A DNA stretch of 64,000 nucleotides from Saccharomyces mikatae IFO 1815 (GCF_947241705.1 NC_079258.1:62001-126000); one strand, 5' to 3'; numbered from the stretch's first letter, positions 21,252-30,589 are shown. Program-made: numbers and translations. Notes: generated by a model from the sequence alone, not told the origin.

Positions 21252-23153
21252 TTAACACCAGAAAGCAACGACCCTTTTCCAGCAAGGACCATTTTTCAAA
21301 CGTTCCCTAAATTCTTCGTCTTCTTGCTTGATTAATTCTTCATCAAAGATTTGTCTATGCGAGATCAAGTCAATCTTATCAGCCCTAATGAACAGCTTCC
21401 AATCCTTTTTCCATATTTTATAACCGACGTATAGTGCAATCAAGATTGGCATTGCCAAGTAGTTTTCGAAAAAGGCTTGAGCATCCAGCTTACCTTCACC
21501 AATGGGGGCGATGGCGACCCAAAATTGGCCAATAAGGATCAATATCATCATAATGCAAGCATAAGTTGACCCCCAAACACCAGTTTGGGATCTGAAGCCC
21601 AATTCACCCAGGGATCTACCTTGAACCTTCATAGCTCTTCTAAACCTAATATGGGACAAACAAATAGCAGTCCATGTAAAAAGTTGAGATAAACCGGAAA
21701 TAGCTAATAACCAAGTAAAAACTTGGTCTTCCTTAGGCGAAGCTGCGCAAAAGGCGATAACGCCAAACAATGCGGAAACACCCATGGCAATCAATGGTCT
21801 ACCAGCTTTGTCAATGTAAGTAAAAACTCTGGGGGCATAGCCTTGTTCGGATAAAGTTAACAATATACGGGCACTGGAGTAGAAGGAGGAGTTGGCCATG
21901 GATAAAACAGATAGTAAGATAACGGCATTGATGAAATGTGGGACGACTCGGACACCGTGCGATGCAACGGCAATAACATATGGTGAAGCCTTAGTACCAC
22001 CACCGCTGGAGCCCAATAATTGGTTTGAGTTGTATGGCACCAAGAAACCTAGCAGAATGATGGTAGCCAGAAATAGGAACAGGATTCTGTAAATCATTTG
22101 CTTGGCTGCACCTGGGACGGCCTTTCTTGGGTTAGCTTGCTCTGCAGTGGTAATAGCAATAAACTCCGAACCACCAAAGGCGAAGGCAGCGGTCACTAAC
22201 GTTGCAACAACCCCTTTAAATCTGTCAATGGAGTGTTTACCGTTAAAGGCGCCCGGATCGTGCCAGTATTTACCACCAATAAAACCATCATTACCAGCAC
22301 CACCAACATCGATAATAATACCAAGAATAAAAAACCCGGTCATCATCAAAATCTTGCAACAATTGAAAAAAAACTCAGCTTCTGCGTAACCACGAGCACC
22401 GAAAATATTAATAGTGATTACCAGAACATAGAAGATAATGACGAACACATCCGGATTCACTGATGTGGTCCAGTACTTGATAGTCATGGATGCAGTCACC
22501 AATTCCAGAGGACACACACACAACCATTGCAAACAGTAAACCCAAGCAACAGCGAACCCGAATCCATCATCCACGAGGAAACTCGGGTACGCATTGTAAC
22601 CTCCTGTCAAGTTACTGTACACTAGGGCCATTTCACCACACGCCTGAATAATACAGTACAGGATAGATCCCATGATACCGTAACCAATAAGCAGCCCAGC
22701 AGGGCCCGCATGAACTAGCGCAGTACCGTTACCAACTAGCAACCCCGTACCGATACCCGTACCTAGCGCAATCATCAGAACATGTCTAGGCTGAATGGTT
22801 TTCTTCAGCGAGTCTGACTTATTACCTGTGCGAGCACCTATATTGTCTGAACTTTCATTCTTTTCCAATTCTTGACGTTGTCTGGAAGAAGGAGAGATAG
22901 CAGATGCAAGGTCATTCATTTGCGCTGTCTCTACTCTTTCCTCCGCACTTTGGTCTGCTTTTTTGAAAGAATCGAAAAACCTACGCAATGCAGAGGTGTT
23001 ATGCTGCTCGTAACCTAAAGGAGGTTGCGAAGATGAAGGATCATTGGAGTCAGTTTCAAAATACTCAACTTCATTATCTTGCTCCGTGGCGTGTATTTCA
23101 GTGGAGCTATTTTTCAAGTCTTTTAGTTCGTATGGAGATTTCGACGACGACAT
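21252..23153 (-). CDS. AGP1: Agp1, broad-range amino acid permease
   Basis: 633 residues from ATG (CAT at 23151-23153), the S. cerevisiae length. A 120-residue acidic, Ser-rich cytoplasmic N-terminus is followed by 12 membrane segments starting with the AAT-family signature (QPRHVLMIALGTGIGTGLLV) and a C-terminal tail ending KRVVAFWC. Motifs of yeast amino acid permeases are present (GSEFIAITTAEQANPRKAVP; LSMANSSFYSSARILLTLSE). It imports asparagine, glutamine and many other amino acids and is induced through the Ssy1-Ptr3-Ssy5 sensor by Stp1/Stp2. The upstream spacer has GC-rich CGGC-containing elements fitting that control. Confidence 0.98.
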   Translation of the reverse strand: MSSSKSPYELKDLKNSSTEIHATEQDNEVEYFETDSNDPSSSQPPLGYEQHNTSALRRFFDSFKKADQSAEERVETAQMNDLASAISPSSRQRQELEKNESSDNIGARTGNKSDSLKKTIQPRHVLMIALGTGIGTGLLVGNGTALVHAGPAGLLIGYGIMGSILYCIIQACGEMALVYSNLTGGYNAYPSFLVDDGFGFAVAWVYCLQWLCVCPLELVTASMTIKYWTTSVNPDVFVIIFYVLVITINIFGARGYAEAEFFFNCCKILMMTGFFILGIIIDVGGAGNDGFIGGKYWHDPGAFNGKHSIDRFKGVVATLVTAAFAFGGSEFIAITTAEQANPRKAVPGAAKQMIYRILFLFLATIILLGFLVPYNSNQLLGSSGGGTKASPYVIAVASHGVRVVPHFINAVILLSVLSMANSSFYSSARILLTLSEQGYAPRVFTYIDKAGRPLIAMGVSALFGVIAFCAASPKEDQVFTWLLAISGLSQLFTWTAICLSHIRFRRAMKVQGRSLGELGFRSQTGVWGSTYACIMMILILIGQFWVAIAPIGEGKLDAQAFFENYLAMPILIALYVGYKIWKKDWKLFIRADKIDLISHRQIFDEELIKQEDEEFRERLKNGPCWKRVVAFWC

Positions 23154-23853
23154 TGTGCGAAGCTTTCTTGTCTCTCTTAGCGTGCTTGTCCATCAAAACT
23201 TCCAAGTAATCATTTTCTCTCTCACGGTTGTGAACAAACAACAATAACGAAAATCACTTATATATTTATATAAAACACGGAAGTATACTACGGAATGGAA
23301 GAAAAGAAACTGATTAAATGCTAATGTCTTGTTAGCGGACGGGGGAAAGATAGCGCAAATCACACCTAATGCCGACCTATCCTATGTATCTCAACCATCT
23401 TATCAGCACTGGATTGGCGATCCAGTGCTAGAGATAACTACTGCCGAGCTGGGGAGAGATGGACAGAAGGCACTAAAAACACCAAGAGAAAAGGAGAAGA
23501 AAAGAGCATTGCAGCACCAGTATAAGAACGGTGCAACTACGACGAAGGAGCAGCAACCAACTTGCCACGGGGAAATCAAGAGTTGGCTACTTGGCAGAAG
23601 CAGCCTATTTATGGCACCATTACACACTTAACTAAAGCAATGGTGCCACTGGAGTGCTATCTAACGGCAAAGATGCAGCTTCTTGAAGCAGATCGATGCC
23701 GCATAGACGGCGCCGCCGGCTCCTGTGACTAAGCGGCATCAAAAAAACTGCTTACATTTTATTCTTCTTCTCTATCGTGTCGGTCGAAAAAAAGAAACCG
23801 TAAAAAATGCCGTGGGAGGTACGGGTGCGGGGTTAATGGGGCGGACCCGTTTT

Positions 23854-23863
23854 TAGCCGCCGA
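23854..23863. promoter_or_regulatory. URS1 / Ume6-type site
   Basis: TAGCCGCCGA, an exact match to the URS1 core bound by Ume6, which represses meiotic genes in mitotic cells. A second, imperfect TAGCCGCGGA follows at 23879-23888, and TATAAAA comes at 23904. The arrangement points rightward, to a transcript beginning near 23930-23950, ahead of KCC4. Confidence 0.65.
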
Positions 23864-23929
23864 AGTGATAATGAGTTTAGCCGCGGAGATCGAGGCGCCG
23901 AGATATAAAAGGGGGCGAATCTAGTTTCA

Positions 23930-24024
23930 TAAGATGATTGTTCTTTTGAGTATGTATCATTCAGAGCCGTGAATGATCATTCATGGAGAATTTTGTGGGC
24001 ATACTCAAAAGACACATTATCTTA
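23930..24024 (+). ncRNA. Candidate structured RNA or leader hairpin upstream of KCC4
   Basis: Arms 23930-23954 and 24000-24024 are inverted repeats: 22 of 25 positions pair counting one wobble, including 13 uninterrupted pairs next to the loop (TCTTTTGAGTATG side), with a 3x3 internal loop below. The 45-nt loop carries a perfect 14-bp palindrome at 23970-23983. A TATAAAA box lies 20 bp before the left arm, so the hairpin would sit at or near the 5' end of a transcript. It could be a stand-alone non-coding RNA, part of a long KCC4 leader, or a DNA-level palindrome. No clear box C/D or H/ACA elements were found. Confidence 0.4.
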
Positions 24025-24414
24025 AAAAATGAAAAGAAACCACTGTGTGAGTAATATTGAGTCTTAGAACGTTTTAAGTGCTACTGTTATTGTAGAGAAG
24101 TTTTGATTATCATGCTATAGGTAACTTCGGTGAGAGTTCTTTTCATCGATTTCTTATTTTGCAGTCTTGAGAGAGAAGACAAAAAATGAAGCTATTCGGG
24201 CGGTGACAATGGATGGTGGTAGGGTTTCCTGTTGGGGAAATATCTATTTCGCTTTTTCGTGTGTTGTGTAAAAAAAACGCGTAACCCAAAATACTAAGGA
24301 AAAGAAAGGGCTCTCTGTAGAAAAGAAAGTAAAAAGTAGAGTGTAAAGTAGTATACAATAGACATGCATGGACTTGGTAATAGTGCTAACGTAAACCCTC
24401 AGAAAAACTGCAGG

Positions 24415-27400
24415 ATGGCTGTAGCGAATATGGAAACTTATCGCATCACTAAACCCTTGAATATTATAGGTCCATGGAAGCTTGGCGAAACACTGGGTTT
24501 TGGTAGCACCGGTAAGGTCCAACTTGCACGACACGAACGCACAGGCCAAAAGACGGCCGTCAAGGTAATTCCCAAGTCCATTTTCAAATCGGAAGGAAGC
24601 CACGGTAACAACGATTCGGTTTTACCTTTCAACATCGAGCGTGAAATTGTTATCATGAAGCTGCTGAGCCACCCAAACGTCCTGAGTCTTTATGATGTTT
24701 GGGAAACGGACAACAATCTGTATCTTATCCTGGAATATGCGGAAAAGGGAGAACTGTTTAACTTGCTTGTGGACCGCGGTCCCTTGCCCGAGCGTGAGGC
24801 CATTAAATGCTTCAAACAGATAATTATAGCCATTTCATATTGCCATGCGCTAGGCATAGTCCATCGAGATTTAAAGCCGGAAAACCTTTTGCTGGATAAT
24901 TCCTATAATATTAAAATTGCAGATTTTGGTATGGCAGCTTTGCAAACAGATGCAGGTATGCTAGAAACTTCTTGTGGCTCTCCTCATTATGCCGCACCTG
25001 AGATCGTATCGGGCCTACCATATGAGGGGTTCGCCAGCGATGTTTGGTCGTGTGGTGTAATTCTCTTTGCCCTTTTAACGGGCAGATTGCCCTTTGATGA
25101 AGAAAACGGTAACGTTAGAGATTTGTTGTTGAAAGTACAAAAGGGCCAATTTGAAATGCCCAATAATGCTGAAATTTCTGGAGACGCACAAGATCTAATC
25201 AGAAGGATTCTCGTTGTAGATCCCACGCAAAGAATAAAGATAAGAGACATATTGAGTCATCCTTTGTTGAAAAAATATCAAACCATCAAGGATTCAAAGA
25301 GTATCAAAGACTTACCCCGTGAAAACACCTATCTATATCCACTAGCCGACGCTGACAATCATACCAGTGTCACAATCGATGATTCAATTCTACAAAACCT
25401 AGTAATACTGTGGCATGGTAGACCCGCTGAGGAAATCATGAAAAAACTGCAAGATAACGGAACTAATACAGAAAAAACTCTATACGCTTTACTGTACCGT
25501 TTCAAGCTCGAATCAATGAAGGAAACAAATAAAAGGAGCCGTAGCAAGATAAATAAAACCAAAAAAAGTAAAAGGGTCAGCACACTATCATCATCATCAT
25601 CATCGGCATTTAACCATCAGAGTTTAGATTCTGCGCCACGCAAACATGCATCCAGAGGGCATTCCAAAAACTTCCCCTCTAGCAGGAAGAGGTCATCCTT
25701 TATATTGTCTTCCAATTCGACCGACTGTTCTCCAATACCATTAAGGAGCAGCAAAAGAATCTCCATCTCTAGCGCAGTACCAGGGAATACTTTACAAGTG
25801 CCAGATAGCTCCTTGAAATTAAAGAGAAATTCCAAGAGATCAAGCAAAAGACTATCTTATATGCCCAATCTAGGGAGAGGCTCACTCACGACAAACTTAC
25901 TATCAAACTATACTAACCTGATAGATGATGATGATTGGGAATACATAGATAAAGATACGAAACGAACAAGTTCTAACTTTGCTACACTGATTGATGAAAT
26001 ATTTGAGCCTGAAAAATTTGAACTAGCAAAAAGAGAAAAAGCTGAACTTCAAAAAAAAGTGCAAGAAGCCAAGAGGCAGGTATCAAAAAATGCTCCGATC
26101 AGCGACGAAAAAGATGTTGGATTCGAAGTTTCTGACGGAATGAGAGAATTGAAGAAAATCAATAACAAAGTCTCATCTCCTTTGATGAACTATGAATTTT
26201 CGCAAAAAGAACTACTTCAAGATATAGATACCTTACTTACCAACCGTTATCAACTCTCCTCATATACTAGGCCTATTTCGAGACTGGATCCCGGTTTAAC
26301 GCCTGTGACTGGGGCAATTCCTCACAGCATAAAGGAAAAAACAGCTTTGTTGCAGGATACTGAAATGAAAATAATAGAAACCATACGAAAATCGGAATTT
26401 TTGGGATCCTTGCTGAACGTTAGAGAGGGGATCTCCCAAGACAACAATCAATTGGCGTCTATTGAAGTATCACCTAAAATTTCAACGACGCCACTGATGT
26501 ATAATGATCAAGTAGAAATTCGCAAAATATCCGATGTCGAAGTCCCCCATTTCACCAGAAAATCTAAACATTTTACCACTGCTAATAATCGGCGGTCAGT
26601 CTTATCTTTGTATTCTTTAAAAGAGTCACTTGAAGACCTGAATCAAATTTCAAAAAATGAAGAACCTGACTCTCCTCCGCAAGGAAGCACTGATAATGCA
26701 AGTAAGAGTGAATTAGTTGATGTAATTGAAGAAGTTACTGAGCAGAAAAACAGCCAACATGACCAAGATGATAGCAATGATAGTAATGGAATGAATAATA
26801 ATAATATATTGTACGACGTCCCCGAATGCGTCGATTCACCACAAGGATATGACATTAATGATGCACATTCCACCCAATCTCCGGCGTCAAAAAGTACAGA
26901 GCCTAAACCGGTAGTGAAATTGCCATCTTTGAGTTCTTTCCAAAGAAAAAATGCGAGTGGGTTGGGCATATATCAAAGAGAATCTTCCAGGGAATCGTTA
27001 CCAAGTGTTACTATCAACATCAGCGAATCAGATAAAACTACAGAGAATGAGGCGCAAAAGGAGATTAAACATGACAAAAGCGATACCATATTATCAAACC
27101 ATGACGGTAAAGCGGATAGCTATAAGGGTGACATCTCCAATATAGTAAGAGAATCCTCACACGGCTCCTTTTTGAAAAAGTTGTCAAAGGGTAAGATTTT
27201 AGAACTTGATGTACGTGCCAAAATATCGGAGAAAAGACTATATGAGGGCTTACACAAATTACTAGAAGGCTGGAAGCAGTACGGATTAAAAAATTTGGGG
27301 ATCAACACTGCTGATATGATTATATCAGGGAAGTTGGTAAATGACGGTATTTTATCTTTAAGATCCACACTTTTTGAAATAGTAATCTTACCAAATGGAA

Positions 27401-27513
27401 GCGGTCGGAGTTTAATTAAATTCAATAAGAAGACGGGCTCAACTAAAACCTTGACAAAATTTGCCACGGAAATACAAATTATACTACAGAAAGAAGGTGT
27501 TTTGGACGAGTGA
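24415..27513 (+). CDS. KCC4: Kcc4, septin-associated Nim1-type protein kinase
   Basis: 1032 residues from ATG 24415 (MAVANMETYR), chosen because it aligns with the S. cerevisiae start as I recall it. An in-frame ATG at 24364 would add 17 residues and is a real alternative. The kinase domain (about 20-285) is complete: LGFGSTGKV, AVKVI lysine, HRDLKPENLL, IADFGMAAL, YAAPEI. A long Ser/Lys/Asn-rich central region follows, and the C-terminus (about 935-1032: KGKILELDVRAKI ... FNKKTGSTKTLTKF) is a KA1-like membrane-binding domain. Kcc4 works with Gin4 and Hsl1 at the bud-neck septin ring in the morphogenesis checkpoint. CDC10, a septin gene, lies on the other side of the centromere. Confidence 0.96.
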   Translation: MAVANMETYRITKPLNIIGPWKLGETLGFGSTGKVQLARHERTGQKTAVKVIPKSIFKSEGSHGNNDSVLPFNIEREIVIMKLLSHPNVLSLYDVWETDNNLYLILEYAEKGELFNLLVDRGPLPEREAIKCFKQIIIAISYCHALGIVHRDLKPENLLLDNSYNIKIADFGMAALQTDAGMLETSCGSPHYAAPEIVSGLPYEGFASDVWSCGVILFALLTGRLPFDEENGNVRDLLLKVQKGQFEMPNNAEISGDAQDLIRRILVVDPTQRIKIRDILSHPLLKKYQTIKDSKSIKDLPRENTYLYPLADADNHTSVTIDDSILQNLVILWHGRPAEEIMKKLQDNGTNTEKTLYALLYRFKLESMKETNKRSRSKINKTKKSKRVSTLSSSSSSAFNHQSLDSAPRKHASRGHSKNFPSSRKRSSFILSSNSTDCSPIPLRSSKRISISSAVPGNTLQVPDSSLKLKRNSKRSSKRLSYMPNLGRGSLTTNLLSNYTNLIDDDDWEYIDKDTKRTSSNFATLIDEIFEPEKFELAKREKAELQKKVQEAKRQVSKNAPISDEKDVGFEVSDGMRELKKINNKVSSPLMNYEFSQKELLQDIDTLLTNRYQLSSYTRPISRLDPGLTPVTGAIPHSIKEKTALLQDTEMKIIETIRKSEFLGSLLNVREGISQDNNQLASIEVSPKISTTPLMYNDQVEIRKISDVEVPHFTRKSKHFTTANNRRSVLSLYSLKESLEDLNQISKNEEPDSPPQGSTDNASKSELVDVIEEVTEQKNSQHDQDDSNDSNGMNNNNILYDVPECVDSPQGYDINDAHSTQSPASKSTEPKPVVKLPSLSSFQRKNASGLGIYQRESSRESLPSVTINISESDKTTENEAQKEIKHDKSDTILSNHDGKADSYKGDISNIVRESSHGSFLKKLSKGKILELDVRAKISEKRLYEGLHKLLEGWKQYGLKNLGINTADMIISGKLVNDGILSLRSTLFEIVILPNGSGRSLIKFNKKTGSTKTLTKFATEIQIILQKEGVLDE

Positions 27514-27692
27514 AAAGAAAAGAGAAAGATTGATCAATTCAAGAATGGACAATGAAATATAACACTGTTATAGAATTAATATATGTGCATATGTAACTAT
27601 TTGAAGTCACAAATATTTTGAAATCACATTCGGAACTAATTACAAAATTTCAAGTTCTGTGAACTTCGGATTTTTATCCCAAAAAAATTATA

Positions 27693-27764
27693 CTCCGATA
27701 CGGGGAGTCGAACCCCGGTCTCCACGGTGAAAGCGTGATGTGATAGCCGTTACACTATATCGGA
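27693..27764 (-). tRNA. tE(UUC): tRNA-Glu(UUC)
   Basis: A 72-nt gene without intron. The minus strand reads TCCGATATAG at the 5' end and ends in TATCGGAG, giving a 7-bp acceptor stem. The T arm carries GGTTCGACTCC (B box), and the anticodon TTC corresponds to plus-strand GAA at 27729-27731 in the loop CTTTCAC. It matches tE(UUC)C, the known neighbour of KCC4. It serves as the target for the Ty3 sigma remnant just upstream. Confidence 0.97.
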
Positions 27765-27780
27765 TATTAACTGAATGATT

Positions 27781-27845
27781 TTCTTGTATTATGGCTAATA
27801 CTGTAGTGTCTTGACAATCCTAATATACTATCTTTGGGAAGTAAC
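27781..27845 (-). mobile_element. Ty3 sigma LTR remnant at the tRNA-Glu
   Basis: About 65 bp matching, in reverse orientation, the terminal part of the Ty3 sigma LTR: TTGTATTA near the end, then AGTGTCTTGACAATCCTAATAT and GGGAAGTAAC. It begins 16-17 bp upstream of the mature tRNA-Glu 5' end, the position where Ty3 characteristically integrates at polymerase III start sites. It is truncated on the right, where an 18-bp tandem duplication of TGTTGGAATAAGTGAT follows (27849-27864 and 27867-27882). Confidence 0.75.
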
Positions 27846-27938
27846 TTTGTTGGAATAAGTGATTATGTTGGAATAAGTGATCACTACTATACACTTATTC
27901 GTATAAATTGGATTAAGTTATTGCAACTATACGTTCTT

Positions 27939-28271
27939 TGAGAAATGGGTGAATTTTGAGATGATTGTTGGGATTCCATTGTTGATAAAGGCAATAATAT
28001 TAGGTATGTAGATATACTAGAAGTTCTCCTCAGGGATTTAGGAATCCATAAAAGGGAATCTGCAATTCTACACAATTCTATAAACATTATTATCATCGTT
28101 TTATATGTTGTTATTCATTTATCCTATTACATTATCAATCCTTGCGTTTCAGCTTCCACTAATTTAGATGACTATATCTCATCATTTGCGTCATCTTCTA
28201 ACACCGTATATGATAATGTACTAGTAGTATGACTACTAGTTGATAGACGATAGTTGATTTTCATTCCAACA
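27939..28271 (-). mobile_element. Solo delta LTR (Ty1/Ty2 type), near full length
   Basis: 333 bp reading, on the minus strand, from TGTTGGAATG to TTTCTCA. It has the internal delta landmarks: ACTATCGTCTATC, CGGTGTTAGAAGATGACGCA, GTGGAAGCTGAAACGCAAGG, GAACTTCTAGTATATCTACA and TGGAATCCCAACAATCATC. No internal Ty coding region is attached, so it is a solo LTR. With 65 bp of flank (27868-27932) it forms one arm of an inverted repeat whose other arm is 32713-33110. Confidence 0.9.
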
Positions 28272-28275
28272 AAAA

Positions 28276-28417
28276 GTATATACAGAATTATGTAGAATTA
28301 TGAGTTCCATTTATTGGATTCCTATATCCTCGAGGAGAACTTCTAGTATATCTACATACCTAATATTATTGCCTTTATCAACAATGGAATCCCAACAATT
28401 ATCTCACCCATTCCTCA
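28276..28417 (+). mobile_element. Partial delta LTR, 3' portion
   Basis: About 142 bp in plus orientation, containing ATTCCTATATCCTCGAGGAG and ending TTCCTCA. It is the 3' part of a delta of the same subtype as the one at 33124-33454. It abuts the preceding minus-strand delta head to head, giving a palindromic LTR junction around 28271. Confidence 0.8.
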
Positions 28418-28640
28418 ATAGGAATCCACAAAAGGGAATCGATAGTTCTATAAAATAGTGTACTTATTTATTCTCTTCTTTTATACGTTGTTATTCATTA
28501 TTCTATCACATTTCAATACTTGTGTTCCAGCTTCCACTGAAATAGATGACTGTATCTAATTATTTATGTCATCTTCTTTTACCGTATATGATACCATACT
28601 GGTATCATTTAATAGATAATAGGTGAATCCTGTTCCAACA
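28418..28640 (-). mobile_element. Partial, diverged delta LTR, 5' portion
   Basis: About 220 bp in minus orientation with eroded delta landmarks (ATCACATTTCAATACTTGTG, GTTCCAGCTTCCACTGAAAT, ACCGTATATGATA), ending TGTTCCAACA. A further 18-bp scrap of a delta 5' end, reverse complement of TGTTGGAATAGAAATTAT, lies at 28671-28688. Confidence 0.75.
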
Positions 28641-28838
28641 GTAGCAAGGGCACTAGCTGGTGAAGAAAGGATAATTTCTATTCCAACATAAATATCCTAA
28701 CAACGTGAACCACTGCGTTGATTTTTGATACTACGGATAGAGAAATTATGGGCCGCTCTTGCTCCATATATAGTTTCTAGTTACAATATCATTAATAAAT
28801 AGTTGAGAGAAAAAATCCAGCAGGAACAGTTGTTATAG

Positions 28839-29216
28839 TTAACGCAAATGAAAATCAATATAAAAAATCCAAACGGCTAATGGGATCAAGATCGCTAGAA
28901 TAAAAGCCATTTTGAAGTATTTATTTGGCCTGCAGCTTTGTACCTTCGCCCAGGCACCCTTCATCTGTCGAGTAAATAAAACAAGTCGTTGCTTGAGAGT
29001 TAAAGAGGCATGTAAAGTACTTTGCTTGTAGAAATTCTGTTCTGTTGGAGTTAATCTGAATGTGATTTGTGTTTTACTTTTGATGGGTAATTTGTGGGTA
29101 TATTTTTCGCAAAGCAAATGAATGGAGTCGTCTGAGTGGTTGGACTCTAAATCAAAAAAAGTCAAGTCAGACATAACCGCTGAACTGGACAATTCTTTGT
29201 CATCAGTTAGGGTCAT
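28839..29216 (-). CDS. YCL021W-A homologue, small tail-anchored protein of unknown function
   Basis: 125 residues from ATG (CAT at 29214-29216), the same length as S. cerevisiae YCL021W-A, whose conserved segment around DLTFFDLESNHSDDSIHLL I recognise. A hydrophilic body ends in one strong C-terminal membrane segment (FKMAFILAILIPLAVWIFYI) with six residues after it, the pattern of a tail-anchored protein facing the cytosol. No function is known to me. It is the only intact gene in the LTR island and lies on the strand opposite to KCC4 and LEU2, whereas its S. cerevisiae name (W) puts it on the same strand as both. Confidence 0.8.
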   Translation of the reverse strand: MTLTDDKELSSSAVMSDLTFFDLESNHSDDSIHLLCEKYTHKLPIKSKTQITFRLTPTEQNFYKQSTLHASLTLKQRLVLFTRQMKGAWAKVQSCRPNKYFKMAFILAILIPLAVWIFYIDFHLR

Positions 29217-29488
29217 TTTGAAAACTTGAACTTTGCGTAATTCACTTTTGTCTTTAATAAAATACCACGTGTGTAAAGGTATTGGTGCTCAGAAGCCTTT
29301 TATTTTCTTCTAGCATATTATCGAGAAAATACCGAATACAACATCGATGAGTCAATATATTACCATTAATCCTGCAATGGAATACTATATAGGATTTTTT
29401 TTTGTGGTCTTTACGGAAATGAGAGAGAAACCCCCTTTGCGTATGTTCTTGGCGTTTTCAAAAGGGTCCACAATCAGGGTCTAAACAA

Positions 29489-29498
29489 TAGCCGCCAA
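29489..29498. promoter_or_regulatory. URS1-like site upstream of the YCL021W-A homologue
   Basis: TAGCCGCCAA, nine of ten positions of the Ume6 URS1 core, about 275 bp upstream of the minus-strand ATG at 29216. The 29217-29682 stretch otherwise holds a T-run at 29505-29515 and no gene. Regulation by Ume6 is an inference from the motif alone. Confidence 0.45.
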
Positions 29499-29682
29499 AC
29501 TCGTTTTTTTTTTTTGCGAGAAAAGGGAAATAAACTGGTGCAATAATTAACTATAGTCCACTGACCAATATTATTTACGCTAGATTATCGTCATATATAG
29601 TAGTTTCTAATGAAGAATAAGCGAATTTTCAAATAACTGTTGGAATTGTTTTGTTGGAAAATTATAATAATACACTTATAAC

Positions 29683-29861
29683 TTCATTCGTCGTTTTACA
29701 TGTTGTCATTAATTATTATATCAACAATCCTTGCGTTTCAGCATCCACTGATTTTCATTTTAATTTCTCTTGATTTATGTCATTTTTGCACGCCATATTA
29801 CGACAAAGCACTTGTAACACACTGATCAATCAATGGACGATAGTTGATTCTTATTTCAACA
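29683..29861 (-). mobile_element. Eroded delta LTR fragment
   Basis: About 180 bp in minus orientation. It retains TCAACAATCCTTGCGTTTCA, CATCCACTGATTT and the 5' end TGTTGAAATAAGAATCAACT as reverse complement. It has lost the 3' half, and many substitutions mark it as older than the deltas at 27939 and 32713. Confidence 0.75.
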
Positions 29862-30130
29862 TATGTATCAGAAGTTACATCATTGAAGGGTATTTTCTTT
29901 TTCAAAAGAAATATAATAACAAGATACCCGAAATTTCTGGGGTATGTAATGCAACTATTTTTCATACTCAGATCAAGGTTAGTTTCTTGAACTATTTTTT
30001 TTTCAGGTGAAATAGTTGCGATTACCTAAACTGTTAATCGCTAATTCTATTTTAAATGAAAGAAGACTCGCTATCCAAAGTAGTGATTAAAAATATCATA
30101 TGTATATACCAGTGCCCTTCAAAAAACAAC

Positions 30131-30340
30131 TATTGATAACTAGTAGTTTGATTGTAGTATTAATTAATTATAAAAGTCAATCTTTTTTTACTATATAAGA
30201 AAGGTATACGAAACCAACACTGAGCAATCATATCAAACATAACCAATATAATAGTAATCCCGGGCAATTTACCATAAGTGCAATGTAACGACTTATATTC
30301 TGATATAAAAATTTTAAATTAAAGGTCAATTACAGATCTG
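30131..30340. repeat. Diverged direct repeat, left copy
   Basis: Shares order and spacing of short blocks with 32465-32662 in the same orientation: TTGATAA(C/T)TAGT, ATATAAGA then GGTATA, CGGGCA/CGGAGCA then ATAAG, and a block ending CAATTA then AT(C)T. The pair flanks the Ty4-family relic, so it may be the worn remains of its two LTRs. Identity is low and I judged it by eye. Confidence 0.4.
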
Positions 30341-30589
30341 CCGCATACACCATTGTCAGAACAGCTCAATTAGCACTTCCTTTATTATGACATAGTCATA
30401 ATGACATATCCACACATCGAAAGTGATACATTATAAACGTTGGTACTGCTAACACAATCACTAGTGTGCGCAATAATAAATGACTTATTTTAGCATGTTC
30501 TCGAAAACATGCTATTGTACTTCAGCAGATGTTCATTCATTAATTAATTATTGATAGTTTGTTGAAGCCAAGCGTTTGATGATGTTATT

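Larger units (their letters stand above)
23154..24414. promoter_or_regulatory. Long divergent AGP1-KCC4 control region
   Basis: 1.26 kb between divergent genes, unusually long and partly GC-rich for this window. Seen: clustered CGGC/GCCG motifs at 23708-23720 and 23733-23736, similar to the amino-acid-responsive sites used by Stp1/Stp2; a run of GC-rich motifs at 23815-23905; TAGCCGCCGA at 23854-23863; TATAAAA at 23904-23910; and the hairpin described separately. A 100-codon frame at 23329-23631 has no recognisable content. Confidence 0.6.

Noticed and set aside
23329-23631. 100-codon plus-strand frame between AGP1 and KCC4
   Set aside because: No recognisable domain, composition follows the local purine-rich DNA, and it lies in the AGP1 promoter.
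27887-28096. 69-codon frame (minus strand) with a near-identical twin at 32888-33091 and a related one at 33102-33302
   Set aside because: These are the same stretch of delta LTR read through; they reflect LTR copies, not a gene family.
29777-30010. 77-codon plus-strand frame in the LTR island
   Set aside because: It starts inside a delta fragment and continues into AT-rich DNA with no recognisable domain.
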